From: Silvimonas terrae
Lineage (GTDB): Bacteria > Pseudomonadota > Gammaproteobacteria > Burkholderiales > Chitinibacteraceae
Reading direction: 5' to 3'
Length of the DNA: 64,000 nt
NCBI RefSeq assembly: GCF_014202765.1
Contig: NZ_JACHHN010000005.1
Coordinates: 1-64,000 of the forward strand
The first letter of the stretch is position 1. Each line of letters starts with the position of its first letter. The notes beneath the pieces were generated by a model, which was not told the DNA's origin, did no database searches, and saw only the letters and a program-made list of their open reading frames with translations. A program made the position numbers and the translations under genes. Positions 21,364-29,827 of the stretch are shown one piece after another.

Positions 21364-21894
21364 ATGTCGCGCTATCGCCGCAGTTTCGTTGATGGGGGCA
21401 GCTATTTCTTCACGGTCGCTTTGACAAATCGCAAAGAAAACTTACTGATTTGGCATATCGACAAGCTGCGCTCAGCCGTTCAAACCGTGAAACGCACACA
21501 TCCATTCCTGATCGATGCCTGGGTGGTTTTGCCTGAACACATGCATTGCATCTGGACCTTGCCTGAAGGCGATGCGGATTACCCTTTGCGCTGGCGGTTA
21601 ATCAAATTGCTGTTTTCTCGTGCGCTACCCCATACAGAATTTGTCACCTCAACCGCACAGGCACGTGGGGAGCGAGGTATCTGGCAGCGCCGGTATTGGG
21701 AGCATACGGTCCGGGATGAAGAAGACTTTGCCCGGCACGTGGCCTATATCCATTTCAACCCGGTCAAGCATGGGTATGTCCAGCGCGTGGTGGATTGGCC
21801 GTATTCGACGTTTCATCGGTATGTTGCGGCGGGGCTGCTGCCGGAGAATTGGGCAGGCGAAGGCGGGGAGATCGATGGTATGTTTGGTGAATGA
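21364..21894 (+). CDS. REP-associated tyrosine transposase (RAYT)
   Basis: 176 residues of the Y1 HUH transposase superfamily. The HUH pair is His59 and His61 in LPEHMHCIW. The catalytic tyrosine is Tyr128 in HVAYIHFNPVKHG, the RAYT signature. GIWQRRYWEHTVRDE and DWPYSTFHRYV are further family blocks. RAYTs are single-copy domesticated enzymes thought to mobilise REP palindromes. A REP pair begins 3 bp after its stop, and a second pair of the same family lies at 12 kb, which supports an active or recent relationship. G+C is close to the chromosome average, unlike the gene before it. Confidence 0.92.
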   Translation: MSRYRRSFVDGGSYFFTVALTNRKENLLIWHIDKLRSAVQTVKRTHPFLIDAWVVLPEHMHCIWTLPEGDADYPLRWRLIKLLFSRALPHTEFVTSTAQARGERGIWQRRYWEHTVRDEEDFARHVAYIHFNPVKHGYVQRVVDWPYSTFHRYVAAGLLPENWAGEGGEIDGMFGE

Positions 21895-21896
21895 CC

Positions 21897-21984
21897 GTAG
21901 GGTGGGTTCGCGAAGCAACCCACCTTTGCAATGATGGATACTGCTGCGATGGTGGATTGTCGCTACGCTCCGAATCCACCCTAC
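21897..21984. repeat. REP pair directly downstream of the RAYT gene
   Basis: Unit one is 21897-21924 (GTAGGGTGGGTTCGCGAAG ... CAACCCACC). Unit two, inverted, is 21951-21984 (GGTGGATTGTCGC ... GAATCCACCCTAC). This is the classical BIME layout. Unit one differs from the 12-kb copies by compensated changes in its stem (GGGTT/AACCC against GGATT/AATCC). Confidence 0.88.
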
Positions 21985-22006
21985 ATAAATCACTGAGGCG
22001 AAACCC

Positions 22007-22399
22007 ATGCACAAAACCAGCGGTGACCCGAACCGGCCGGCTCCCATCCTGATCGACGAACGCATTGCGGAACTGAACGACTGGCGTGGTGAGACTTTGG
22101 CCAGGCTGCGTGCGCTGATGCATGAAGCCATTCCGGACGTGGTCGAAACCTGGAAGTGGGGCGTGCCGGTGTGGGAGCACAACGGCATCATCTGCACCGG
22201 GGAATCCTACAAAGCGGCGGTGAAGCTGACTTTCCCCAAGGGCGCGACGGTGGCAGACCCCAAGCAGTTGTTCAATGCCAGCCTGGAAGGTAATGCGCGG
22301 CGGGCGATTGATTTCAAGCAAGATGCAACGCTGGATGAGGCAGGTTTAAAAGCGTTGTTTCAGGCCGCAGCGGCGTTGAACAAGCCCAAGGGCAAATGA
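22007..22399 (+). CDS. DUF1801-domain protein
   Basis: 130 residues. VVETWKWGVPVWEHNGIICTG and YKAAVKLTFPKGATV are typical of the DUF1801 (YdhG/frataxin-like fold) family, small cytosolic proteins of unknown function. It starts 22 bp after the REP pair and has its own weak upstream sequence, with no clear ribosome site. Confidence 0.85.
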   Translation: MHKTSGDPNRPAPILIDERIAELNDWRGETLARLRALMHEAIPDVVETWKWGVPVWEHNGIICTGESYKAAVKLTFPKGATVADPKQLFNASLEGNARRAIDFKQDATLDEAGLKALFQAAAALNKPKGK

Positions 22400-22410
22400 G
22401 CGCGTTTACC

Positions 22411-22576
22411 GTAGCCCGGACGAAGGCCCAAGGGGCCGGGAATCCGGGGTGGCGGTGCGGGCAAGAATCTGCTGGCGGCGCAACCCCGGATTCTCGCCGC
22501 CCCACGGCCACTAGCTCCTGCAATTTCCGGCAACTTGGTGGGGGCACCCACCAAGGGGCGCGCTTCATCCGGGCTG
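22411..22576. repeat. REP-like units of the GTAGCCCGGA family
   Basis: 22411-22449 is a palindromic unit (GTAGCCCGGACGAAGG ... AATCCGGGG). An inverted second unit is split: its arms at 22483-22498 (ACCCCGGATTCTCGCC) and 22560-22576 (GCGCTTCATCCGGGCTG) are separated by about 60 bp of other sequence, which suggests an insertion into the hairpin. Confidence 0.75.
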
Positions 22577-22598
22577 CTCCTGACCCCCGCATGCTGGA

Positions 22599-23384
22599 TC
22601 AACGCGCGCAATCCGCCGTACTGACGGCCTGGATAACCTCTGCCGTTTGCGGGTTTTGCAGCCACGCCACCACACGCACTTGTTTACCAGTAGATGCCGG
22701 CACGGCCAGCGTGGTTTGTACTGCGCCGTCTGCATGAACGGGTAGCGCCGGGGTCATGGCGCGGACGACGTGGGCGTGGGTGAGGGTGGCGCCGCTGTTT
22801 TCTCCGGCAATCACGTGCGAGACCAGGCCGCTTTCCGCCACAGCCACCCGCAGTTGCAGGTTGGCGTCTGGCTTCAGGCCACTGGCTTTGGCCGAGATCG
22901 CCAGCCGGTTACCGGGTTGCGGAGTAGCGCTGACGTACAGGCCAGCGGGGGCACTCTGGCTGGTGTTCTGGTTCATCAACGCGTCCAGCCGGCTGCGCCA
23001 GTCCAGCAGGGGCGTGCCGTTGATGAAGAAATGGGGCGTATAGACCACGCGGCCGCCGGTGGCGTGGACCATCCATTCTTGCAGCTCGCCATAGGCAGGA
23101 TCAGCAAACAGGTCTCGCCAGCCCTGGTCGTCCCAATAGTTCACGTGGAACGCCAACGGCACGATGGGGCCGCTTTGGGCGCTGGTAGCGCTGTTCAGCG
23201 CATTCAGGCGCGTGTCGGCGGGCGGGCAATCTGAACAGCCTTCAGAGGTGAACAGTTGCACCAGCGCGGCGCGGTGGGTGCCGCTTTGCGCCTGGCAGGC
23301 AGCCGCCAGAGCCTGGCTGGCGGGCAACAGCGCCAGCGCAAGACTGGCGAGCAGGTGGATCAATGGAAAAGGTAACGGGCGCAT
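22599..23384 (-). CDS. DUF1223 exported thioredoxin-like protein
   Basis: 261 residues. A signal peptide is predicted at 1-28 (LLASLALALLPASQALAAA). The body has FTSEGCSDCPPAD with a CxxC pair (Cys50, Cys53), then VPLAFHVNYWDDQGW and TPHFFINGT, as in thioredoxin-fold DUF1223 proteins of the periplasm. A redox role is likely from the fold, but the substrate is unknown. No neighbouring gene points to a pathway. Confidence 0.87.
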   Translation of the reverse strand: MRPLPFPLIHLLASLALALLPASQALAAACQAQSGTHRAALVQLFTSEGCSDCPPADTRLNALNSATSAQSGPIVPLAFHVNYWDDQGWRDLFADPAYGELQEWMVHATGGRVVYTPHFFINGTPLLDWRSRLDALMNQNTSQSAPAGLYVSATPQPGNRLAISAKASGLKPDANLQLRVAVAESGLVSHVIAGENSGATLTHAHVVRAMTPALPVHADGAVQTTLAVPASTGKQVRVVAWLQNPQTAEVIQAVSTADCAR

Positions 23385-23465
23385 GGCAAACCTCTGTGGG
23401 TGTTCGATACCGTTAGAGTCGTGCAGCGCGCCCGTTTATGACACCGCCTGGCGGCAGAGGATGAT

Positions 23466-23888
23466 CTAGCCGCGCATGGAGAACATGCGGTCTTTCTCCA
23501 CCACGGTCTGGCCGATAGGGGCCAGTGCAATCAGCGCCAGTTTCAGGTGTTGAATACCAAACGGAATGCCGATGATGGTGATGAAGTTGGCCGCCGCACA
23601 CACCACGTGACCAATGGCCAGCCACCAGCCGCCAAAGACAAACCAGATCACGTTGCCCAGAAAACCCAGCGCGCCGGTGCCGATATCGTGCCGGCCGTTC
23701 ACATCCCGCCGGCTGACGGCTTCCCGGCCAAAGGGCCACAGCGCAAAGCCGCCAATCACAAAGCAGGCTTTGGCCCACGGAATACCAACAATGGTGATCA
23801 ACATGATCAGGCCGGCCAGCCACCAGCCCAGCGCCATCCAGACGCCACCCAGTACAAACCACAGAATATTGCCGATCAGACGCAGCAT
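23466..23888 (-). CDS. yccF: YccF-domain inner-membrane protein
   Basis: 140 residues. The NILWFVLGGVWMALGWWLAG repeat unit occurs twice (about residues 7-45 and 78-110), each followed by a TIVGIPWA or TIIGIPFG block. This duplicated layout is the YccF family. Probably four helices; the function is unknown. A single-gene unit on the minus strand. Confidence 0.88.
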   Translation of the reverse strand: MLRLIGNILWFVLGGVWMALGWWLAGLIMLITIVGIPWAKACFVIGGFALWPFGREAVSRRDVNGRHDIGTGALGFLGNVIWFVFGGWWLAIGHVVCAAANFITIIGIPFGIQHLKLALIALAPIGQTVVEKDRMFSMRG

Positions 23889-24104
23889 GGTTTCCCCTTT
23901 TTCAATGTTCTAAAGGCCGCTTGATACAAAAGATCATAATGGGCCATAGAGTTGCGTCAAAGTTCTATGCGGGCCACGTGTGACGAGCGTGACAAATACC
24001 AGGCCAGTCGCGCGTGTCGCCCCAAACCCGGCGTGGGCGCGGCATCCGGTACAATCGCGGGTTTGCGGCTGCGCTGGCCGCCACTTTTGTCTGGATAGAA
24101 CCGT

Positions 24105-25733
24105 ATGCTGCGACTGAATGAAATCAAACTGCCCCTGGATCACACGCCAGAAGAACTCCCCGCCGCCATCGTGGCCCGGTTGGGGATCAAGGCCGATGAT
24201 CTGATCAGCCATTCCATTTACCTGCGCAGCTACGACGCCCGCAAAAAAGCCAACATCCTGCTGATCTACACGGTGGATGTAGAAGTCCGCAACGAGGCCG
24301 CGCTACTCAAGCGCTTCAAGAACGACACCAAAGTCAGCGTCACGCCGGATACCAGTTACAAACCCGTTGGCTTTGCGCCAGACAATCTCAAACATCGCCC
24401 GGTGGTGGTGGGTCTGGGGCCCTGTGGCCTGTTTGCCGCGCTGATCCTGGCGCAGACCGGCTTCAAACCCATTGTGCTGGAGCGCGGCAAGGCCGTGCGT
24501 GAACGCACCAAAGATACGTGGGGGCTGTGGCGCAAGCGTGAGCTGAATCCGGAATCCAACGTGCAGTTTGGCGAAGGCGGCGCGGGCACGTTCTCTGACG
24601 GCAAGCTCTATAGCCGGATCAAGGATCATCGCCACCACGGTGACAAAGTGCTGCACGAGTTTGTACTGGCCGGCGCACCGGAAGAAATCCTCTACGTATC
24701 CAAGCCGCACATTGGCACGTTCCGCCTCGTGGGCATGGTGGAAACCATGCGGGAGAAGATCATTGAGCTGGGCGGGGAAATCCGCTTCCAGACCCGCATG
24801 GATGATCTGATCGTGGAAAAAACCACCGACGGCAACCAGCAGGTGCGCGGCGTAAAGACCCAGACGGGCGAGATCATCGAGACCGATCACGTGGTGCTGG
24901 CTCTGGGCCACTCCGCGCGCGACACGTTCCAGGTGCTGTTTGATCGCAATGTGTATATGGAAGCCAAACCGTTCAGCGTGGGTTTCCGGATCGAGCACCC
25001 GCAATCCCTGATCGACAACGCCCGCTTTGGCCCCAACGCCGGCCACCCGATCCTGGGCGCGGCGGATTACAAGCTGGTGCATCACGCCAGCAACGGCCGT
25101 GCGGTGTACAGCTTCTGTATGTGCCCGGGCGGCACCGTGGTGGCGGCAGCATCTGAGCCTGGCCGCGTGGTCACCAATGGTATGAGCCAGTATTCACGTA
25201 ACGAGCGCAATGCCAACGCCGGCATTGTGGTCGATATCAGTCCGGAACGGGACTACCCCGGCCACGTGCTGGCGGGTGTGGAATTCCAGCGCAAGCTCGA
25301 ATCCGCCGCCTATGTGCTGGGCGGCAGCAATTACAGCGCGCCGGGCCAACTGGTGGGCGACTTTATTGCCAACAAGCCCTCCAAAGACTTTGGCAGTGTG
25401 CAACCTTCGTACACGCCGGGCGTGCATCTGACCAATCTGGATACCGTGCTGCCGGACTTTGCCATTAGCGCCATCCGCGAAGCCCTGCCGGCCTTTGGCC
25501 GCCAGATCAAGGGTTTTGATATGCATGACGCCGTGCTCACGGGCGTGGAAACCCGGACCTCTTCCCCGGTGCGTATCCGCCGTGACAATGAATCGCTGCA
25601 AAGCCTGAACACGCGCGGCTTGTACCCGGCGGGCGAAGGTGCAGGTTACGCCGGCGGCATTATGTCGGCGGGTGTGGATGGCATCAAAGTGGCAGAAGCC
25701 GTGGCCATGTCGATCCTGGCCCAGCCGGTCTGA
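24105..25733 (+). CDS. FAD-dependent dehydrogenase of the COG2509 type
   Basis: 542 residues. An N-terminal domain of about 95 residues precedes the Rossmann dinucleotide site VVVGLGPCGLFAALILAQTG (about 101-120). Then come QFGEGGAGTFSDGKLYSR, RPFSVGFRIEHPQ-like KPFSVGFRIEHPQ, and a late GEGAGYAGGIMSAGVDGIK that closes the FAD site. The family is widespread and uncharacterised; the reaction is unknown. The S4 gene follows after 87 bp and may be co-transcribed. Confidence 0.88.
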   Translation: MLRLNEIKLPLDHTPEELPAAIVARLGIKADDLISHSIYLRSYDARKKANILLIYTVDVEVRNEAALLKRFKNDTKVSVTPDTSYKPVGFAPDNLKHRPVVVGLGPCGLFAALILAQTGFKPIVLERGKAVRERTKDTWGLWRKRELNPESNVQFGEGGAGTFSDGKLYSRIKDHRHHGDKVLHEFVLAGAPEEILYVSKPHIGTFRLVGMVETMREKIIELGGEIRFQTRMDDLIVEKTTDGNQQVRGVKTQTGEIIETDHVVLALGHSARDTFQVLFDRNVYMEAKPFSVGFRIEHPQSLIDNARFGPNAGHPILGAADYKLVHHASNGRAVYSFCMCPGGTVVAAASEPGRVVTNGMSQYSRNERNANAGIVVDISPERDYPGHVLAGVEFQRKLESAAYVLGGSNYSAPGQLVGDFIANKPSKDFGSVQPSYTPGVHLTNLDTVLPDFAISAIREALPAFGRQIKGFDMHDAVLTGVETRTSSPVRIRRDNESLQSLNTRGLYPAGEGAGYAGGIMSAGVDGIKVAEAVAMSILAQPV

Positions 25734-25820
25734 AACGTGATTTATCCCCCGGACAGTCGGCCCGGCAGCGCGCCTGCGGTCGGCCTGGGCTGTTAACATT
25801 CTTTTTTTGCGGGCCACCCC

Positions 25821-26048
25821 ATGCACATGCTCGAAGTCGAGATCGATAGCGAATACATCGCGCTGAATGATTTACTGAAAATCGCCGGAGTGGTCGATAG
25901 CGGCGGCGCTGGCAAGGCGCTGGTCGCCAGCGGCGTAGTCAAGGTCGATGGTGTGCAGGAACTGCGCAAGACCAACAAGATTCGACCGGGTATGACTGTG
26001 GATGTGGATGGGCAAGTCTTGATCAAGGTCATGGCAGTCTCACAATAA
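25821..26048 (+). CDS. Small S4-domain RNA-binding protein (YbcJ-like)
   Basis: 75 residues, almost all one S4 domain: IALNDLLKIAGVVDSGGAGKALVASGVVKVDG. YbcJ-type proteins bind RNA or the ribosome; the exact role is unclear. The ATG at 25821 fits the family length. Confidence 0.87.
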   Translation: MHMLEVEIDSEYIALNDLLKIAGVVDSGGAGKALVASGVVKVDGVQELRKTNKIRPGMTVDVDGQVLIKVMAVSQ

Positions 26049-26118
26049 CCGCTAGAAACACGGTAGATAATCGATATCCCGACTTGAGGCAGCACTGGCT
26101 GCGTGCCAAAGTCAAAGC

Positions 26119-26149
26119 CGGCCAGGTGTTTGCCTGGCCGTGTTTTTTT
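26119..26149 (+). terminator. Terminator after the S4-domain gene
   Basis: CGGCCAGG / CCTGGCCG stem with a 6-nt loop, followed by TGTTTTTTT. Confidence 0.88.
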
Positions 26150-26233
26150 GTTGCGATTTGTCGCCTTTGATGTGTTTGTTTGATTGATTATTTGATTGAG
26201 CCGGTGCTACACCGGATTTGCAGGAAACCTGTT

Positions 26234-27592
26234 TTGGATACATCCACTCAACAAGATGGCCTCAAGCGTGGCCTGAAAAATCGTCATATCCAGTTGATTG
26301 CGCTGGGCGGGGCTATTGGCACCGGGCTGTTTCTGGGTTCGGCCGGTGTACTTAAGGCCGCTGGCCCCTCCATGATTCTGGGTTATGCCATTGGCGGATT
26401 TATTGCGTTTCTGATCATGCGCCAACTGGGCGAAATGGTGGCGCAAGAGCCCGTGGCCGGCACGTTCAGCCACTTTGCCTATAAGTACTGGGGCGACTTT
26501 GCCGGCTTTTTGTCTGGCTGGAACTACTGGGTACTGTATGTGCTGGTCAGCATGGCGGAACTCACGGCGGTCGGGAAATACATTGAATTCTGGCGGCCGG
26601 ATATTCCCACCTGGGTGTCGGCACTGGTGTTCTTTCTGGCGATCAACGCGGTCAACCTGGCCAACGTCAAACTGTTTGGCGAGATGGAGTTCTGGTTTGC
26701 CATCATCAAAGTGGTCGCCGTGATTGCCATGATTGTGTTCGGCGGCTACCTGTTGCTGAGTGGTCACGGTGGCCCGCAGGCCAGTTTCAGCAATCTGTGG
26801 AACGATGGCGGCTTCTTCCCGCATGGCTTTGGCGGCCTCTTCATGATGCTGGCGGTGATCATGTTCTCTTTCGGCGGGCTGGAGCTGATCGGCATTACCG
26901 CCGCAGAAGCAGCAGACCCGCGCAAGAGCATCCCCAAGGCCGTCAACCAGGTGATCTACCGGATTCTGATCTTTTACATTGGCGCGCTGACTGTGCTGCT
27001 GTCGCTCTACCCGTGGAGCAAGGTGGCGGCTGGCGGTAGCCCGTTTGTGATGATCTTCTCGCAGATTGGTGAAGGGCTGACCGCCAATATTCTCAATATT
27101 GTGGTGCTCACCGCCGCGCTCTCGGTCTACAACAGCAGCGTTTACGCCAACAGCCGCATGCTGTACGGCCTGGCAGAACAAGGCAATGCGCCGCGTTCAC
27201 TGCTTAAGGTGAACCGGCGCGGCGTACCGGTGGCGGCGATCTTGCTGTCTGCGCTGGCCACCTTTACCTGTGTGATCGTCAATTACGTGATCCCCGCGCG
27301 CGCGCTGGATGTGCTGATGGCCCTGGTCGTTGCGGCGCTGGTCATTAACTGGGCGCTGATCAGCCTGACGCATATCAAGTTCCGCCGGGCGATGGATGCT
27401 CAAGGCGAGACCATTGTGTTCCGCTCGTTCTGGTTTCCGCTCAGTAACTGGATCTGTCTGGCCTTCATGCTGATGATTCTGGGTATTTTGCTGTTCACAC
27501 CCGGGCTGGATGTCTCGGCTTATCTGGTGCCGGCGTGGTTGTTCATCATGTGGCTGGGTTACCGCTACAAAGTAAAAACCACGCGCAACTAA
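26234..27592 (+). CDS. Amino-acid permease of the AAT family (AroP/PheP/ProY-like)
   Basis: 452 residues with about 12 helices. The N-terminal LKRGLKNRHIQLIALGGAIGTGLFLGS block and ELIGITAAEAADPRKSIPKAVNQV are diagnostic of this APC-superfamily branch. It imports an amino acid with protons at the inner membrane; the substrate cannot be deduced. I chose the TTG at 26234 because AGGAAA lies 8 bases upstream. The first in-frame TTG at 26180 would add 18 non-conserved residues. There is no ATG before the conserved block. Confidence 0.85.
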   Translation: MDTSTQQDGLKRGLKNRHIQLIALGGAIGTGLFLGSAGVLKAAGPSMILGYAIGGFIAFLIMRQLGEMVAQEPVAGTFSHFAYKYWGDFAGFLSGWNYWVLYVLVSMAELTAVGKYIEFWRPDIPTWVSALVFFLAINAVNLANVKLFGEMEFWFAIIKVVAVIAMIVFGGYLLLSGHGGPQASFSNLWNDGGFFPHGFGGLFMMLAVIMFSFGGLELIGITAAEAADPRKSIPKAVNQVIYRILIFYIGALTVLLSLYPWSKVAAGGSPFVMIFSQIGEGLTANILNIVVLTAALSVYNSSVYANSRMLYGLAEQGNAPRSLLKVNRRGVPVAAILLSALATFTCVIVNYVIPARALDVLMALVVAALVINWALISLTHIKFRRAMDAQGETIVFRSFWFPLSNWICLAFMLMILGILLFTPGLDVSAYLVPAWLFIMWLGYRYKVKTTRN

Positions 27593-27617
27593 GCTGTTGG
27601 TGGCTGTTGATATGGAG

Positions 27618-27650
27618 AAAAAGGCTGTCCTGATCAGGGCAGCCTTTTTT
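27618..27650 (+). terminator. Terminator after the permease
   Basis: AAAAAGGCTGTCC / AGGGCAGCCTTTTTT hairpin. Confidence 0.85.
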
Positions 27651-27832
27651 GTTAACTTTTTCCAGGCTGTCAAAAGGATGACTGCCGTCCCTCACCTATG
27701 GGGCATTAAATAAGTTTGACGTGTCAGTAACATGTCCTATGCATAAGTCTGGGCTCGATAAAAGTTTGCCCGCCAAACCACATGAATCGGGCCCTGGCCA
27801 CCACAATGATCTTCCAATGAGAGGGAATAAGA

Positions 27833-28372
27833 ATGAAACAGCTTCTTGTGCGCACCACACTGGCACTGGCATTGGGTCTGGGCTTTGGCGTCACCGCTAC
27901 TTCCGCATGGGCTGATGGCGCCAATGGCGAAAATGGCGAGGCTGCTACCGCAGCGAGTACCGCCAAGCCGTCTGTGACCACCCAGGTCAAAAAGGCGCTG
28001 AAAGACCCGGCCCTGGGCGCATCCAAAGTCAAGGTCAAGAACAAGAAAGGTGTGATCACCCTGACCGGTTCCGCCGCCACCAAGGATCAGGCTGCAGCAA
28101 TTGCTGATGCCGCTGGCAAGGTCGATGGCGTGAAGAGCGTGGTGAACCACATCATCACCGCTGACTCGCTGACCGGCCAGGTCAAAGCCGCCCTGAACAA
28201 GGATGCCACCCTGCATGCCTTTAATCTGGGCGTGAAGGAAAACAACGGCGAAGTGACTCTGTTCGGCTCTGTGCAAGAACAGGAAGACTCTGAAAAAGCC
28301 GAAACCATCGCCAAGGGTGTCAGCGGTGTGACCTCGGTGAAGAACCTGATCAACGTGGCTCACCCGCACTGA
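27833..28372 (+). CDS. Periplasmic protein with two BON domains (OsmY-like), paralogue 1
   Basis: 179 residues. The signal peptide ends near TSAWA (about residue 26). Two BON domains follow: about 47-108 (VTTQVKKALKDPALGASKVKV) and 112-178 (LTGQVKAALNKDATLHAFNLGV). BON proteins bind envelope surfaces or phospholipid and are often induced by osmotic or stationary-phase stress. It shares most of its sequence with the next gene, so a recent duplication is likely. AGAGGG precedes the ATG by about 9 bases. Confidence 0.88.
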   Translation: MKQLLVRTTLALALGLGFGVTATSAWADGANGENGEAATAASTAKPSVTTQVKKALKDPALGASKVKVKNKKGVITLTGSAATKDQAAAIADAAGKVDGVKSVVNHIITADSLTGQVKAALNKDATLHAFNLGVKENNGEVTLFGSVQEQEDSEKAETIAKGVSGVTSVKNLINVAHPH

Positions 28373-28408
28373 TCGGACGTATCCGCAGACGGCGGTTTAC
28401 CGCCATGC

Positions 28409-28439
28409 AAAAAACAGCGGCTCAGGCCGCTGTTTTTTT
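28409..28439 (+). terminator. Terminator after BON paralogue 1
   Basis: ACAGCGG / CCGCTGT stem followed by seven T. A near-identical hairpin follows paralogue 2. Confidence 0.88.
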
Positions 28440-28597
28440 GTCCGTGCGCCGCTGACACCACAAAGGGGTTTGCCTGCCCGGCGGGATGCTCTATGCATAC
28501 TTTGGGAGTGATCAATGTATTGACTGCCGTTCTGGAGGGATCGCGCCCATAAAACCAACTTTCGTTCGGGTCTCACAGTCTCATAAGGAAACCAAAA

Positions 28598-29131
28598 ATG
28601 TTGAAACAACTACTGCTGCGTTCCACGCTTTTCATTACCCTGGCACTGGGCTTGAGCGCCGTATCCGGTATCGCGTGCGCGGATGGCGACACACCGCAAG
28701 GCGCACCCACCGCCACCGCCGCGCCCTCTGTCACCAAACAGGTGAAGCAGGCGCTGAAAGCTGACCCTTCACTGGGTGCCTCCAAGGTCAAGGTCAGCAA
28801 CAAGAAGGGCGTCATCACGCTCAACGGGTGGGTGGCCAACAAAGATCAGTCTGACAAGATTGCCGATACCGTCAGCAAGGTGCCGGGCGTGAAAAGCGTG
28901 GTGAATCATCTGCAGACGGCGGACTCGCTGGCGGGACAAGTGAAGGCTGCACTGAGCAAGGATGCCACGTTGCGCACGTTTAACCTGGGCGTACGGGAAA
29001 GCAGTGGCAACGTCACGCTCTTTGGCTCCGTTCAGGAACAAGGTCAGGCTGACAAAGCCGCAGAGATCGCAAAAAGCGTGAGTGGTGTGACTGGCGTAAC
29101 CAACCACATCAACGTGATGCAGACCAACTGA
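28598..29131 (+). CDS. Periplasmic protein with two BON domains, paralogue 2
   Basis: 177 residues, same design as the preceding gene: a signal peptide, a short Thr/Ala-rich linker and two BON domains (KQVKQALKADPSLGASKVKV; LAGQVKAALSKDATLRTFNLGV). The ends GVTSVKNLINV and GVTGVTNHINV show how closely the pair matches. It has its own terminator and upstream region, so it is probably an independent transcript. AAGGAAACC precedes the ATG. Confidence 0.88.
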   Translation: MLKQLLLRSTLFITLALGLSAVSGIACADGDTPQGAPTATAAPSVTKQVKQALKADPSLGASKVKVSNKKGVITLNGWVANKDQSDKIADTVSKVPGVKSVVNHLQTADSLAGQVKAALSKDATLRTFNLGVRESSGNVTLFGSVQEQGQADKAAEIAKSVSGVTGVTNHINVMQTN

Positions 29132-29169
29132 ACTACCGCAAAATAACACTTTGTAGCGTTTGTTCTGAA

Positions 29170-29196
29170 ACAGCGGCCCTGGCCGCTGTTTTTTTT
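29170..29196 (+). terminator. Terminator after BON paralogue 2
   Basis: ACAGCGGCC / GGCCGCTGT perfect stem with a 2-nt loop, then eight T. Confidence 0.9.
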
Positions 29197-29426
29197 ATGC
29201 TGGCGTGCCGCTAACCCTTGCCAGTGAAGGCTTTGCGGCAGATCAAGCCCTGTTCATTCTTGAGGACGTCCATCGTTTTATTTCCGGTTTGCGGAGAGTT
29301 GTCATGAAATCGCAATGATTGATTCATACATTTCCGCCTGAGTCGGAATTCCCTGCGCGCGTTAAGCGCACGCCGATCCGTTTTCAACTGCTCTTATTCA
29401 TCCGGTCTTGTGACAAGGAAAAAGAA

Positions 29427-29744
29427 ATGAACAAACTGCTCGCACGTACACTGATCGCTGCCGCCCTGGTTGTTGGCACCTCTTTCACCGCAACTGCCGC
29501 CATGGCTGCTGATGCTGCCGCCGCTGCTGCACCGACCGACGAGCAACTGGCTGCTGCGGTCAAGGCTGCTCTGGACGCTGACGCTAACCTGAAGCCGTTC
29601 AACCTGGTTGTGACCGCCAAGAAAGCCGAAGTCTCTATCGACGGTACCGTGGATCACGGCGAACAAATGGCCGAAGCCGGCCAGATCGCTGAAAAGGTGC
29701 CGGGCGTGAAGTACGTCATCAACAACATCAACCCGAAGGACTAA
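29427..29744 (+). CDS. Periplasmic single-BON-domain protein
   Basis: 105 residues from the ATG with AGGAAA 8 bases upstream. A signal peptide of about 25 residues ends in TAAMAADAAA. One BON domain follows (QLAAAVKAALDADANLKPFNLVVTAKKAEVSIDGTV). It is more diverged from the two genes before it than they are from each other. The role is envelope-associated and otherwise unknown. Confidence 0.87.
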   Translation: MNKLLARTLIAAALVVGTSFTATAAMAADAAAAAAPTDEQLAAAVKAALDADANLKPFNLVVTAKKAEVSIDGTVDHGEQMAEAGQIAEKVPGVKYVINNINPKD

Positions 29745-29771
29745 GCGTTCACCACGCTGATCCAGGATGTT

Positions 29772-29803
29772 GAAAAAAGCCCGGTGCGAACCGGGCTTTT
29801 TTG
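29772..29803. terminator. Terminator between the BON gene and the YgjP-like gene
   Basis: AAAAAAGCCCGGT / ACCGGGCTTTTTT stem, usable in both directions. Confidence 0.88.
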
Positions 29804-29827
29804 TTGGTCAGCGGCGGTTGATCCGGC

